DNA of 64,000 nucleotides from Actinoplanes lutulentus (GCF_003259845.1 NZ_QLMJ01000015.1:62001-126000); one strand, 5' to 3'. Counted from the first letter of the stretch, positions 33,752 through 42,348 are shown. Notes: generated from the sequence alone by a model not told the origin. Numbers and translations are program-made.

Positions 33752-35525
33752 GCCGGAGGTGGTGGATCTGGAGGAGCTGCTCGGCCTGGTTTCCGGGTGG
33801 ATGGTGGAGGTGCGCGGGTCGGCGCCGGGGCTGGTGGCGGCTGTCGCCGCGGCCCGGACGGCGTTCGAGCGCAGTCATCTGTTGATTGCCGGTGGTGAGG
33901 CGGCCGGTAAGTCGACGTTGGTGAACGCTCTGCTGGGGGTGGACGTCAGTCCGGTGTCGCGGTATCTGCCGGGCACGGTGGCGCCGTTGCATGTCCGGTA
34001 CGGCAGGCATCGTGCGCCGTGGTACCGGGTGGTTCTCGCGGGGCCGGACGGTGCTGACGGCGAGGTGATCGATGGGGTGGCCGGTCGGGAGGAGTTCGAT
34101 CGGTACCTGTTGCAGGAGCACAACGAGGACAACCGGCTCGGGGTGCTGCGTGGTGAGGTCCTGATCGATCATCCGTTGTTGCGGGACGGCGTGCATCTGG
34201 TTGATCTGCCCGGGGCGCTGGGTGTCTCCCCCGTTGTTGCCGAGGCGACGCGCCGGTATCTGACGGGGTCGGGTTGCACGCTGGTGCTGGTGATCCCGGG
34301 CAGGGCGGGGATGTCGACGGCGGCGCAGGTGCTGCAGGAGGCTCGGGCCGGTCATACCGGGATGCGGCTGGCGACGGTGGTGGTGAACGAGACGAATCCG
34401 GCGTGGGTGCAGCCGGACAAGGTGGCGGTGGAGGTGGAGCGCCGCGGGCAGGCGATGCGGCAGCTACTCCCCCTCGACGGTGAGGATCCGGCGGTGTTCG
34501 TGCTGCATCTGCTGTCGCTGGCGCCGGGCGGCGATACGCGGGCGGCGGACCAGCGGGTAGCGTGGCAGGCGCTGGTGGGTCATGTGAGTGAGCATGCCCG
34601 GCGCAATGGGCGGGTCGCGGCGGCGGGGGCTGCTGCGGCGTTGCTCCGGGAGCTGGATGCCGCCTTGGGTGAGCGGGCGGCGTTGTTCGCTGATCTGCGG
34701 GCCGGCCGGTTGGCGGTGGAGCAGCGTGAGGCGTTGCATCGTCGCGCGTTCGGGGCGGCGACGGACGGGCTGTCGTCGGCGTTGCGGGCGGCGGAGGAGT
34801 CGAGCCGGGCGGCGGCGTGGAAGCCGGTGGCGGCGGTGGTCCAGGCGCAGGCTCAGCGTGTTCGTGGTGTGGTGGATGACCGGGAGTCGTTGGTGTCGCG
34901 CCGGGACACGTTGCCGAAGCAGCGGGCCCGGGAGATCGATCAGGAGATCAATGCGGCGCTGACCGCGGCGAAGGATGCTGTCGAGGAGGCGGTGGCGGCT
35001 TCTTTCGCGGCGTACGCGGCGGTGTTGTCGCCGGTTCAGCAGGGCGCGGTGGCGCATTACGATGCCGTTTTCCCGGTTTCGGGTGCCGGTGTGTCGGCGG
35101 TTCCGGTGTCGCCGGTGTCGGCGGATGCCGGGAAGTATCGGTTCGAGAACCTCGGTGACGGCTGGGTCCAGCTGTTTGATCAAGGTTTGTGGGGTCCGCT
35201 GCTGGCGTTGCTTCCGACGACCTGGATCAGCGTGCCGCTGGTTCATGTCGCTACGGGCGGGAACCGTGGTGAGACGTTGCGGTTGCTGCGGACGCTGCGT
35301 GGTGCCGTCAACAGCGGGCTTGACGCGCAGGAGACCGGTGATCTGTACGCCCGCTGGGTGGCGGTGCGGCAGCAGACGGCGCAGGAGACGGCGGACGGTG
35401 TCACGGCGTTGCTGCGCGATGCTGCCGGGCAGCTGCCCGATGGCTTGCGGGGGCGGGCGGAGTCCATCGGCCAGGCCCGTTCCGAGATCAGTGGGTGGCT
35501 GGCCCGTCTTGGTGAGGCCGGCTAG
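33744..35525 (+). CDS. Dynamin-like GTPase
   Basis: A 593-residue protein with a large GTPase domain. G1 is GGEAAGKSTLVNALLG (about residue 50), a G2-type threonine lies in YLPGTVAPLHVRY, G3 is HLVDLPGALG and a G4-like VVNETN is atypical. Long helices follow (residues 290-420), then a hydrophobic segment near residues 480-505 (LWGPLLALLPTTWISVPLV) that could dip into a membrane, and a final helical stalk. This is the layout of bacterial dynamin-like proteins. It is coupled to the coiled-coil gene upstream. Codons are rich in G/T at third position compared with genes left of dif. Confidence 0.82.
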   Translation: MPEPEVVDLEELLGLVSGWMVEVRGSAPGLVAAVAAARTAFERSHLLIAGGEAAGKSTLVNALLGVDVSPVSRYLPGTVAPLHVRYGRHRAPWYRVVLAGPDGADGEVIDGVAGREEFDRYLLQEHNEDNRLGVLRGEVLIDHPLLRDGVHLVDLPGALGVSPVVAEATRRYLTGSGCTLVLVIPGRAGMSTAAQVLQEARAGHTGMRLATVVVNETNPAWVQPDKVAVEVERRGQAMRQLLPLDGEDPAVFVLHLLSLAPGGDTRAADQRVAWQALVGHVSEHARRNGRVAAAGAAAALLRELDAALGERAALFADLRAGRLAVEQREALHRRAFGAATDGLSSALRAAEESSRAAAWKPVAAVVQAQAQRVRGVVDDRESLVSRRDTLPKQRAREIDQEINAALTAAKDAVEEAVAASFAAYAAVLSPVQQGAVAHYDAVFPVSGAGVSAVPVSPVSADAGKYRFENLGDGWVQLFDQGLWGPLLALLPTTWISVPLVHVATGGNRGETLRLLRTLRGAVNSGLDAQETGDLYARWVAVRQQTAQETADGVTALLRDAAGQLPDGLRGRAESIGQARSEISGWLARLGEAG

Positions 35526-35559
35526 CGGTTTCGCCGCCGGCTCAGTAGTCCACGGAGCT

Positions 35560-35829
35560 TCAGTAGTCCACGGAGCCTTCGGTGCCCCAGGTCGACGTCT
35601 CGGTGGAGGTGCCGTCGCTGATGCTGGTGCGGTCCTCCTGGAACACGTCGCCGCTGACCGACACTGAGCTGTCGTCGTCGCCGGACGCCCATGAGTCGGG
35701 GTAGTCGATGGTGGCGCTGCCGCCGTAGGTGTCGCGTTCGGTGCTGGTGCCGTCGTCGATGGTGTGGGTTTCGGTGTGGTGCACCTCGCCTTGCCAGTCC
35801 AGGGAGGTGGAGTCGTAAGCGTCACTCAT
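35560..35829 (-). CDS. Small acidic Ser/Thr/Asp-rich repeat protein
   Basis: 89 residues, opposite to the dynamin pair. The sequence contains a doubled module: DDGTSTERDTYGG and SDGTSTETSTWGT. Otherwise it is rich in Asp, Ser, Thr and aromatic residues with no Cys or membrane segment. It looks extended or beta-rich. No signal peptide and no recognised family. An acidic small protein also accompanies the iniC/iniA genes at 49725, which may not be coincidence. Confidence 0.6.
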   Translation of the reverse strand: MSDAYDSTSLDWQGEVHHTETHTIDDGTSTERDTYGGSATIDYPDSWASGDDDSSVSVSGDVFQEDRTSISDGTSTETSTWGTEGSVDY

Positions 35830-36009
35830 AAGATCCACTTTCGTGGCTGATGGGGAGTGCCGTCTTCCTCCACATGGTCCATTTTTGCTGGCTCGCGGGT
35901 GATGGTCGGTTACGCGTACCCAAGTGTTGCTGGGCAACCGCCCAGCCGGCGGCGAGCAACGGGGTTTCGTCAGGGGTGGCTATGGTCGGGAGCCGGGGAG
36001 GTGGGGCTC

Positions 36010-36762
36010 GTGACGGTGGTTGTCGTCGGGGATGTGGGTGGGTGTTCTGAGCAGCTCAAGCGGGTTGTCGGGCCGCTGGTGGCGGAGCCTGGGACGGTGG
36101 TGGTCCAGGTGGGTGATCTTGTTGATCGGGGACCGGACAGCGCGGGGGTGCTGGCGTTTGTCCGGGAGCGGCTTGAGGGTGATCGGCGCCGGTGGGTTCA
36201 GCTGATCGGGAATCATGAGGCGCCCTATGTGGGTGGGGAGTCTTTCTGGCCTGAGCCGCTGGGTGAGGCCGAGGCTGGTTTGTTGCGGTCGTGGTGGTTG
36301 CGGGAGTGGATGCGGGTGGCGGTGGCGGTGCGCACCGCTGACGGTGAGGAGCTGCTGATCACGCATGCCGGCTTGTCGCGGGATGCGTGGCGGGACCTGG
36401 GTGCGCCGGTGACGGCGGGGACGGCGGCGGCGTTGCTGAACACGCGTCCGGAGCCGTTGTTGTTCAGTTATGAGGGGCCGCTGTGGGCGGAGGCGGGGCA
36501 GATCTATCCGTCGTGGCTGGGCGGGCTTGAGCGGTTGCCCTTCTCTCAGGTTCACGGGCATTCGACCATTGTGAGTTTTGATCGTCGGACCTGGTTGTGC
36601 GAGGAGCGGATCCGGTGGCGGTCGACGGTGGATTGGCAGGCGCGGCATACCGAGACTCAGGTGCCGGGTGGGCGGTTCGTGGGGGTGGATCCGAAGCATG
36701 GGCTCGCGGGTGCGCCTGAGTGGGCGCCGCTGGTGTTGCCCGGTGCCGAGGTGATCAGCTGA
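36010..36762 (+). CDS. PPP-type metallophosphatase
   Basis: About 250 residues. Metal-binding motifs in order are GDVGG (the usual GDxHG with Gly for His), GDLVDRGP, GNHE, LLITHAGLSRD and VHGHST. This is the calcineurin-like PPP fold, as in Ap4A hydrolases and Ser/Thr phosphatases. GGAGGTGGGG just upstream supports the GTG start at 36010. The substrate is unknown. The 180-bp gap upstream shows nothing definite. Confidence 0.85.
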   Translation: MTVVVVGDVGGCSEQLKRVVGPLVAEPGTVVVQVGDLVDRGPDSAGVLAFVRERLEGDRRRWVQLIGNHEAPYVGGESFWPEPLGEAEAGLLRSWWLREWMRVAVAVRTADGEELLITHAGLSRDAWRDLGAPVTAGTAAALLNTRPEPLLFSYEGPLWAEAGQIYPSWLGGLERLPFSQVHGHSTIVSFDRRTWLCEERIRWRSTVDWQARHTETQVPGGRFVGVDPKHGLAGAPEWAPLVLPGAEVIS

Positions 36763-36914
36763 GGAGGCGGGCGGCGACGGTTTCGCCGTCGCTGAGTTCG
36801 CCGGTGGGGTGGAGCCGAGTTTGCGGTAGAAAGGGGCGCAGGCCGCCGGTGCTCCTGGGGCGCGACTTTAGACGGCGGGTAGTCGCGGGGCCACGGATTA
36901 ATGAGAATGATCGG

Positions 36915-37661
36915 ATGCGTATCGCGGTTCTCTCGGATGTCCATGGCAATCTGCCGGCGCTGGACGCGGTGCTGGCCGCGATCGAGGCCGATGGTGTCGA
37001 TCTGACGGTCAACTGTGGTGATCTGCTGTCGGGTTATGTGCTGGCGGCGCAGACGGCGGATCGGCTGATCGAGGCCGGTCTGGCGACGGTGGCGGGTAAC
37101 CATGAGCGGCAGGTGCTGACGTTCTCGGTGGAGAAGATGGGGATGGCGGACCGGGTGACCGGCGAGTTGATCACCGAGCGGCATCGGGAGTGGATGGCGT
37201 CGTTGCCGACGACGTTGTCGCCGGTGCCGGGTGTGCTGGCTTTTCACGGGACGCCGACCGATGACCTGCAGTATCTGCTGCACAGCGTGGATCCGGGCTC
37301 GGGTGCGCGTGATGCCACCGAGCAGGAGGTGGCGCAGCGTCTGGGTGACGTGTCCGCTTATCAGCTGCTGTTGTGCGGGCATACGCATCTGGCGGGTTCG
37401 GTGCGGTTGCCCGGTGGCCCGTTGATCGTGAATCCGGGCAGTGTGGGGTGGCCGGCGTATGAGGACGACGAGCCGTTCGATCATCGGATGGAGGCGGGTT
37501 CGCCGCATGCCCGGTACGCGGTCGTGGATGACGCCTCCGGGGTGTGGGAGGTCGAGTTCCGGCAGGTGGCGTACGACTGGGAGCGGGCGGCGGCGCTCGC
37601 CGAGGGGTTCGGGCGTGCTGATGTGGCGTTCGCGTTGCGGACCGGGCGGGTGCCGGCGTGA
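36915..37661 (+). CDS. YfcE-like metallophosphoesterase
   Basis: A 248-residue calcineurin-like phosphoesterase with SDVHGN, NCGDLLSG, VAGNHE, AFHGTP and CGHTHLAG. It resembles the MJ0936/YfcE group of phosphodiesterases. GGTAGAAAGGG occurs about 80 nt upstream and again before the gene at 38467. It overlaps the VOC gene by 4 bp (GTGA). It is a second phosphoesterase in a row but of a different subfamily from 36010. Confidence 0.88.
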   Translation: MRIAVLSDVHGNLPALDAVLAAIEADGVDLTVNCGDLLSGYVLAAQTADRLIEAGLATVAGNHERQVLTFSVEKMGMADRVTGELITERHREWMASLPTTLSPVPGVLAFHGTPTDDLQYLLHSVDPGSGARDATEQEVAQRLGDVSAYQLLLCGHTHLAGSVRLPGGPLIVNPGSVGWPAYEDDEPFDHRMEAGSPHARYAVVDDASGVWEVEFRQVAYDWERAAALAEGFGRADVAFALRTGRVPA

Positions 37662-38380
37662 TCGTGCGGTGGGTGACGGGTTTCCTGGACACGCCGGCGG
37701 AGTCGGCGCCGGTGGCGGAGCGGTTCTGGCTGGCGGTGACGGGGTCGGGGTTGTCGCCGCGGCGGGGGCATTTCGTGACGGTGGTGCCGGAGAAGGGTGA
37801 CGCCTATCTGCGGTTGCAGGTGGTGGGTGAGGAGCCGGCGCGGGCGCATCTGGATCTCCACGTCGATGATCCTTTCCGGTCGTCGAGGGAGGTGGCGGAG
37901 CTGGGTGCCGTGGTGGTCGGCACGCAGGATGACCTGGTGGTCATGCGCTCCCCCTCGGGAATCGTGTTCTGCCTGGTGGCGTGGGAGTACGAGCGTGAGC
38001 TGACGCTGCCGCGGCGCTGGGACGGTCCGCAGTCGAGCATCGTGGATCAGTTGTGTCTGGATGTACCGGCGGCGTTCTATGCCCGGGAGCTGGTGTTCTG
38101 GTCGCAGGTGACGGGGTGGGAGCGGCGGGCGTCGAGCCTTCCCGAGTTCACCTTCTTATTGCCGCCGGCGCGGATGCCGTTGCAGCTTCTGGTGCAGCGG
38201 ACCGGCGGTGGCGAGGCCGGGGTGCATGTGGATCTGGCGTGTGACGATGTGGGCGCGGAGGCGGCGCGTCATGTGGCGCTGGGCGCGGCGGTGGTGCGGC
38301 GGGTTCCGCGGGACTGGACGACGTTGCGGGATCCGGCGGGCCGGGAGTACTGCATAACGGCTCGGTCCCCATTTAGATGA
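37658..38380 (+). CDS. Two-domain VOC superfamily protein
   Basis: A 240-residue protein with two fused VOC modules: residues 1-115 (ARAHLDLHVDD, MRSPSGIVFCLV) and 125-240 (AGVHVDLACDD, TLRDPAGREYCI). Actinobacterial proteins of this build bind or modify small molecules. It is translationally coupled to the phosphoesterase upstream. Confidence 0.85.
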   Translation: MIVRWVTGFLDTPAESAPVAERFWLAVTGSGLSPRRGHFVTVVPEKGDAYLRLQVVGEEPARAHLDLHVDDPFRSSREVAELGAVVVGTQDDLVVMRSPSGIVFCLVAWEYERELTLPRRWDGPQSSIVDQLCLDVPAAFYARELVFWSQVTGWERRASSLPEFTFLLPPARMPLQLLVQRTGGGEAGVHVDLACDDVGAEAARHVALGAAVVRRVPRDWTTLRDPAGREYCITARSPFR

Positions 38381-38466
38381 TCTTCCCGGTGTGGTTGCCG
38401 GAAGTTGTCGGTGGCTGCTGGTAGAAAGGGACCGCTTCTCATACAGGCGTACGAAGGTGGTTGGGG

Positions 38467-39129
38467 ATGGCGGCGCTGAGCGCGGAAGATCTGACAGGCA
38501 TCGAGGCCGCGCTGGCGGCGGGGCGTAAGCCCAAGGTGCAGTTCACCGAGTCGGCCGGGCAGATAGCCGGGCAGCTCGGTCAGGTGGTGGCGTTGAACGA
38601 TCGGTCGTCCGACGAGTTCGTGGTGGTGAAGTTCGGCCGTGATGAGCTGCCCTTCTCCCCCGGTGATCTGCAGATCGCGCCGCGGGGTGCGGTGCCGGTG
38701 AAAAAGGTGGCACCGCCGCCCGCGGTGGAGGAGCCGCCGTTGTCCGGCCCGGAGTTCCTGATCGACAAGCCGGTGCCCGCTCCACGCACACCGGTCAAGG
38801 AGGTAACTGAGGTGACCGCTCCGGCTCCGCGTAAGGCGGCGGCGAAACCCGCGAAGAGCAAGCCAGGCCCTTCGCTCACGGTCACCTTGGCGTACGGGGA
38901 CGGCGAGTGGACCGTGGCCGCCGCCCAGGGGGCGAAGGTGCTGGCCCGTCCCTATGTGATCCGCCCGGCGGAGGCGCTGAAGATGGTGTCGCTGATCGAC
39001 ATGCCGGGGGTTCAGGAGGCCGTCGAGCACATCATGACGGCGGAGCGCAGCGAGGCGCAGGCCCAGGCGGAGCGGTTGCGGGCCGAGCTGGCGGAGGTGG
39101 AGGCCCGGCTGGCCGAGCTGTCCCAGTGA
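38467..39129 (+). CDS. DUF6319 family protein
   Basis: A 220-residue protein. The N-terminal domain AGRKPKVQFTESAGQIAGQLG, followed by DEFVVVKFGRDELPFSPGDL, is the DUF6319 hallmark. A Pro/Lys/Val linker leads to a C-terminal domain (VTLAYGDGEWTVAAAQGAK, VIRPAEALKMV) and a closing coiled coil. The role is unknown; the basic linker suggests nucleic-acid contact. Preceded by AAGGTGG. Confidence 0.75.
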   Translation: MAALSAEDLTGIEAALAAGRKPKVQFTESAGQIAGQLGQVVALNDRSSDEFVVVKFGRDELPFSPGDLQIAPRGAVPVKKVAPPPAVEEPPLSGPEFLIDKPVPAPRTPVKEVTEVTAPAPRKAAAKPAKSKPGPSLTVTLAYGDGEWTVAAAQGAKVLARPYVIRPAEALKMVSLIDMPGVQEAVEHIMTAERSEAQAQAERLRAELAEVEARLAELSQ

Positions 39130-39211
39130 GGATAAAAGCTCGTTGACGGCCGTCTCTTGATGCCCGGGTCGCTCGATGAAAAGAGCAGAGGGACTCAGGA
39201 GGGTGGCAGTC

Positions 39212-39463
39212 GTGTCGCGGAGGCGGTCGTGGCCGGTGGAGCCGAGGCTGGCGTGTGAGGTGCTGCGGGCCGTGTTGCCGGGCTGGCGGGTCTCGCACGC
39301 GAGCGGGCGCTACCGGGCGACGCTGGTGCACGGGGCGGGCCGCTCGACCGTGGAGGCCCGGGAGGCGTCGGTGGTCGCGGTGACGATAGAGGCGCTGTTC
39401 GACACCGAGACAGGCGACCCGGCGAGCGCCGACGCGCGAGCGGGCACAGGCATGGCATCATGA
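39212..39463 (+). CDS. Small hypothetical protein
   Basis: 83 residues from GTG 39212, which has AGGAGGG 7 nt upstream. A compact alpha/beta-looking core (LACEVLRAVLPGWRVSHASGR, TVEAREASVVAVTIEALF) is followed by a flexible tail. No family recognised. It ends 7 bp before the acyltransferase and probably shares its transcript. Confidence 0.55.
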   Translation: MSRRRSWPVEPRLACEVLRAVLPGWRVSHASGRYRATLVHGAGRSTVEAREASVVAVTIEALFDTETGDPASADARAGTGMAS

Positions 39464-39470
39464 CCGCCTC

Positions 39471-40256
39471 ATGGACGCGACCGACTCCTGGCAGGCGCCG
39501 CGCATCTGGCGGTTCCTGCTCGCCATCTCCCCCTATGTCGTGGCGCCGCTGTGCCGGCTCGAAGTCTCCGGCGACGTGCCGGAGCAGCTGCGTCGCGGTC
39601 CGGTGATCCTGGCGGCCAACCACGTCAGCCCGTTCGACCCGGCGGTGCTCGCCGCCGCCTGCCATCGGGTCGGGATCACGCCGCGGTTCATGGCGACCGG
39701 TGGCGTGTTCCGGGCCCCGCTGGTCGGTGCGATCATGCGGCGGTGCGGGCACATCCGGGTCGACCGCAACACCACGCGCGCGGCGGACGCGCTGACCGAC
39801 GCGGCGAAGGCCCTCGGTGAGAACGCGATGGTGCTGGTCTACCCGGAGGGCCGCATCGGTCTGGATCCGATGATGTGGCCGGAGCGGGGCAAGACCGGGG
39901 TGGCACGGATGGCGGCGGCGGCGAACGCGCCGGTGCTGCCGGTCGCGCAGTGGGGTACGCACGCCGCCATCCCGTACGAAGCTCCGAAACGGCTGGGCCG
40001 GGCCGTGGTCACGGCGATGCTGCGCCGTCCGGTGGTGCGGGTCCGGTTCGGCGTACCGATAGATCTGTCCGCGGAAAGCGGGACCGGACCGGAGACCGGG
40101 GGTGCCCGGGCCATGCGGGCCACCCGGCTGATCATGACGGCGATCGACGAGACCCTGGCGCCGCTGCGGGCCGACGAGATGGGGATGCCGAAGGTGATCG
40201 ACCACAGCCGGCCGCATGACATGTCCCGGGTCAGGCCGCGTCAGCTGCTGCCGTAA
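39471..40256 (+). CDS. 1-acyl-sn-glycerol-3-phosphate acyltransferase (PlsC-like)
   Basis: A 261-residue enzyme with the acyltransferase motifs NHVSPFD (NHx4D; H and D catalytic), GHIRVDRN and VYPEGRIGLD. It would transfer an acyl chain to lysophosphatidic acid or a related acceptor at the inner membrane face. One amphipathic or membrane helix is near the N-terminus. It overlaps the convergent lipoprotein gene by 16 bp. Confidence 0.9.
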   Translation: MDATDSWQAPRIWRFLLAISPYVVAPLCRLEVSGDVPEQLRRGPVILAANHVSPFDPAVLAAACHRVGITPRFMATGGVFRAPLVGAIMRRCGHIRVDRNTTRAADALTDAAKALGENAMVLVYPEGRIGLDPMMWPERGKTGVARMAAAANAPVLPVAQWGTHAAIPYEAPKRLGRAVVTAMLRRPVVRVRFGVPIDLSAESGTGPETGGARAMRATRLIMTAIDETLAPLRADEMGMPKVIDHSRPHDMSRVRPRQLLP

Positions 40257-41188
40257 TCGTTGGCCTTGTCGCGGAAGATGCTGACGTCGCCGAGGACTTC
40301 GATCCACACGCGGGGGCCGTCGACACGCAGGTAGGAGTCGGTCCACGCCACCCGGGTCTCTGCATACTCGCTGCGGTATGCGGCGAGCAGCTTGTCGCCA
40401 GCCGCTTTGTCGAGGTCGCCGGTGTGTGCGGCGATCAGGGCGGTGACCTTCGACTGGACGGCGTCGCTGAGCTCGGAGACCAGCAGCCCTTCGGCGGCCG
40501 GGTAGTCGGTGTCGTCCTGGCCGGGCCCTTTCACCAGGTCGTCGGAGACGCCGCTGGACAGCTGCGCGGCGATCTTCTCCTGGTCGCTGAGCGCGTTGTA
40601 GACCTGCTGGGCCGCTTTCGCCCCGATGCTGTCGGTGCCGGTCAGGCTGGGCGTCATGCTGACCTGGTCGCCGTGGTAGGTGAGGTTGCGCGCCAGGTGG
40701 CTGCCGCCGAGCTGGATGACGAACGGTTCGGTGGCCGACGGTGTCCCGTACACCGCCAGGTGCGCGTCGGCCGGCATCGTGGCGGTGACCTGGCCGTACC
40801 CGTCGTCGCTGAGCGCCGCGTCGAGCACCACCATGACGGCGGCGCGTTGCACACCGCTGAGCTCGTCGTACGCGATCCCCTCCCGCGGCACCTGCGCGGC
40901 CGCGTGGTCGGACCAGGTCTGTCGTCCCCGGTCGTCGGTGATGTCGTGGACGACCTCGGCGCGCTGGCCGGCGCCGAGCATCGCGAGCATGTCGATGACG
41001 GCGGTGGCGACCACGGCACTGTTGGCGCCGCCCGGCCCGGTGCCGGCGTTGTCGAGCGCCTTGATCGTCGTCACCGCGGCGGCGCTGCTGGACACCGGCT
41101 CCTCGGGAGTGGACGCGGCCTCATCGGTGGAGCTGCACCCCGCGGCGGCTACCGCCGCCAGCAGAGTGAGGGTCAGGCTTCTGCGCAT
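40241..41188 (-). CDS. DUF3500-like lipoprotein
   Basis: A 315-residue exported protein. The signal peptide ends in lipobox AAGC, followed by a Ser/Thr/Glu-rich linker. The body has the DUF3500-type pattern: GVQRAAVMVVLDAALSDDGY, PFVIQLGGSHLARNLTYHGD and YLRVDGPRVWIEV near the end. The biochemical role of the family is not established. GGAGG lies 6 nt before the ATG at 41188. Confidence 0.75.
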   Translation of the reverse strand: MRRSLTLTLLAAVAAAGCSSTDEAASTPEEPVSSSAAAVTTIKALDNAGTGPGGANSAVVATAVIDMLAMLGAGQRAEVVHDITDDRGRQTWSDHAAAQVPREGIAYDELSGVQRAAVMVVLDAALSDDGYGQVTATMPADAHLAVYGTPSATEPFVIQLGGSHLARNLTYHGDQVSMTPSLTGTDSIGAKAAQQVYNALSDQEKIAAQLSSGVSDDLVKGPGQDDTDYPAAEGLLVSELSDAVQSKVTALIAAHTGDLDKAAGDKLLAAYRSEYAETRVAWTDSYLRVDGPRVWIEVLGDVSIFRDKANDYGSS

Positions 41189-41278
41189 CCAGACCTCCGG
41201 GACAATTAAGGAACAAAACCCCATTACGGTACGCACAAAGGTCGGACCGTGGTGCCGGGCAGCGCTGTTCCGTGCCTG

Positions 41279-41340
41279 TCAGAGGGCTTTTCCTCGTTCT
41301 CAGAGGGGCTTTTCAAAGGGCTGTTCAGAGGGCTTTTTCG
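41279..41340 (-). repeat. Degenerate tandem repeat around the MarR-GNAT stop codon
   Basis: On the minus strand the gene ends GAAAAAGCCCTCTGA, and similar 12-15-nt units (GAAAAGCCCCTCTGA, GAAAAGCCCTCTGAC) follow it at 41300 and 41279, with an intermediate copy at 41313. The units contain the stop codon and the last codons (EKAL). Confidence 0.7.
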
Positions 41341-42188
41341 AAGGCGAGCTGGTTGTACGGCGACTCGCTGTAGTTCGCGATCTCGTGGTAGCCGCTGCGC
41401 CGGTACAGGCTGATCGCCTCGGTCAGGGCGGTGTGGGTGCCGAGCCGTACCGTGGTGACGCCGTCGGTGGACGCGCCGTCCTCCAGGTGCTGCAGCAGCA
41501 GCCGGCCCAGGCCGAGCCCGCGGGCTTCCGGGGCGATCCACAGGTGGCGGATCTCGGCGACGTCGGTCTCCAGGTGGGTCCAGAGCCCGCAGCCGACCGG
41601 TCGGCCGTCCTCGTACGCGAGCAGCTGCTCACCGGTCATCTCGGCGGGCGGGGTCAGATTGGCCGCGTCGTAGCCTTCCGGGAATCGGTCGTCGAGTTCG
41701 GCCGCGTACCGGCGCAGGCAGTCACGGGCGGGTTCGGCGGCGGCCGGGACGTGCTCGATGCCGACCGTGGCCAGCCGCAGCAGCCGGCGTACCTGGTTCT
41801 GCGCGGCGATCAGCTGGTCGCGCTGGTCGCGGGTGAGGCCGTGCAGCAGCCCGGCGATGCGGTCCCGGGAGCGGTCGTCGAGCTCGGCACGTTCCCGGTG
41901 TCCCGCGTCGGTGAGCCGGGCCACCCGGACCCGGCCGTCGCCGGGGTGCACGTCGACGGTGACCAGGCCCTGGTCCTCCAGGCCGCGCAGCAGCCGGCTC
42001 AGATATCCGGAGTCCAGAGCGAGGCGGGCGCGCAGGTCCCGCAGGTCGCAGCCGTCGCCGATCTCGAACAGCAGCCGGGCCTGGCCGAGCGGGCGGTCCT
42101 GGCCGAGGTAGTTGTCGGTGAGCAGGCCGAGCCGGCCGGTGTAGTAGCGGTTGAAGTCACGGACCCGTTCGATCTGGTCGGCCTCCAT
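41325..42188 (-). CDS. MarR-type regulator fused to a GNAT acetyltransferase
   Basis: A 287-residue protein in two parts. Residues 1-140 are a MarR winged HTH (ARLLFEIGDGCDLRDLRARL, LDSGYLSRLLRGLEDQGLV, DGRVRVARLTDAG). Residues 150-287 are a GNAT acetyltransferase with the acetyl-CoA loop APEARGLGLGRLLL and the closing IANYSESPYNQLAFEK. This fusion class is known in actinobacteria and may couple acetylation to gene control. A 20-bp palindrome is 22 bp upstream. Confidence 0.9.
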   Translation of the reverse strand: MEADQIERVRDFNRYYTGRLGLLTDNYLGQDRPLGQARLLFEIGDGCDLRDLRARLALDSGYLSRLLRGLEDQGLVTVDVHPGDGRVRVARLTDAGHRERAELDDRSRDRIAGLLHGLTRDQRDQLIAAQNQVRRLLRLATVGIEHVPAAAEPARDCLRRYAAELDDRFPEGYDAANLTPPAEMTGEQLLAYEDGRPVGCGLWTHLETDVAEIRHLWIAPEARGLGLGRLLLQHLEDGASTDGVTTVRLGTHTALTEAISLYRRSGYHEIANYSESPYNQLAFEKAL

Positions 42189-42209
42189 ACCGGTGATGCT
42201 AACGCCGGT

Positions 42210-42229
42210 TCTCTGACTCCGGTCAGAGA
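42210..42229. promoter_or_regulatory. Palindromic operator upstream of the MarR-GNAT gene
   Basis: TCTCTGAC and GTCAGAGA form perfect 8-bp arms around a 4-nt centre TCCG, just upstream of the ATG at 42188. Length and symmetry suit a MarR dimer, so autoregulation is the simplest reading. Confidence 0.6.
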
Positions 42230-42348
42230 TGTGTTTTTCCGCGAGTCCGGCCTTGAGTCGTCCCCTGGGGCCGGGTTTAGCGTCGTGGGCATGACGGTGA
42301 TGGCGGGTACCTTGTCCCTGACGGCCCTCGACGATATGGGGTGCAGTG

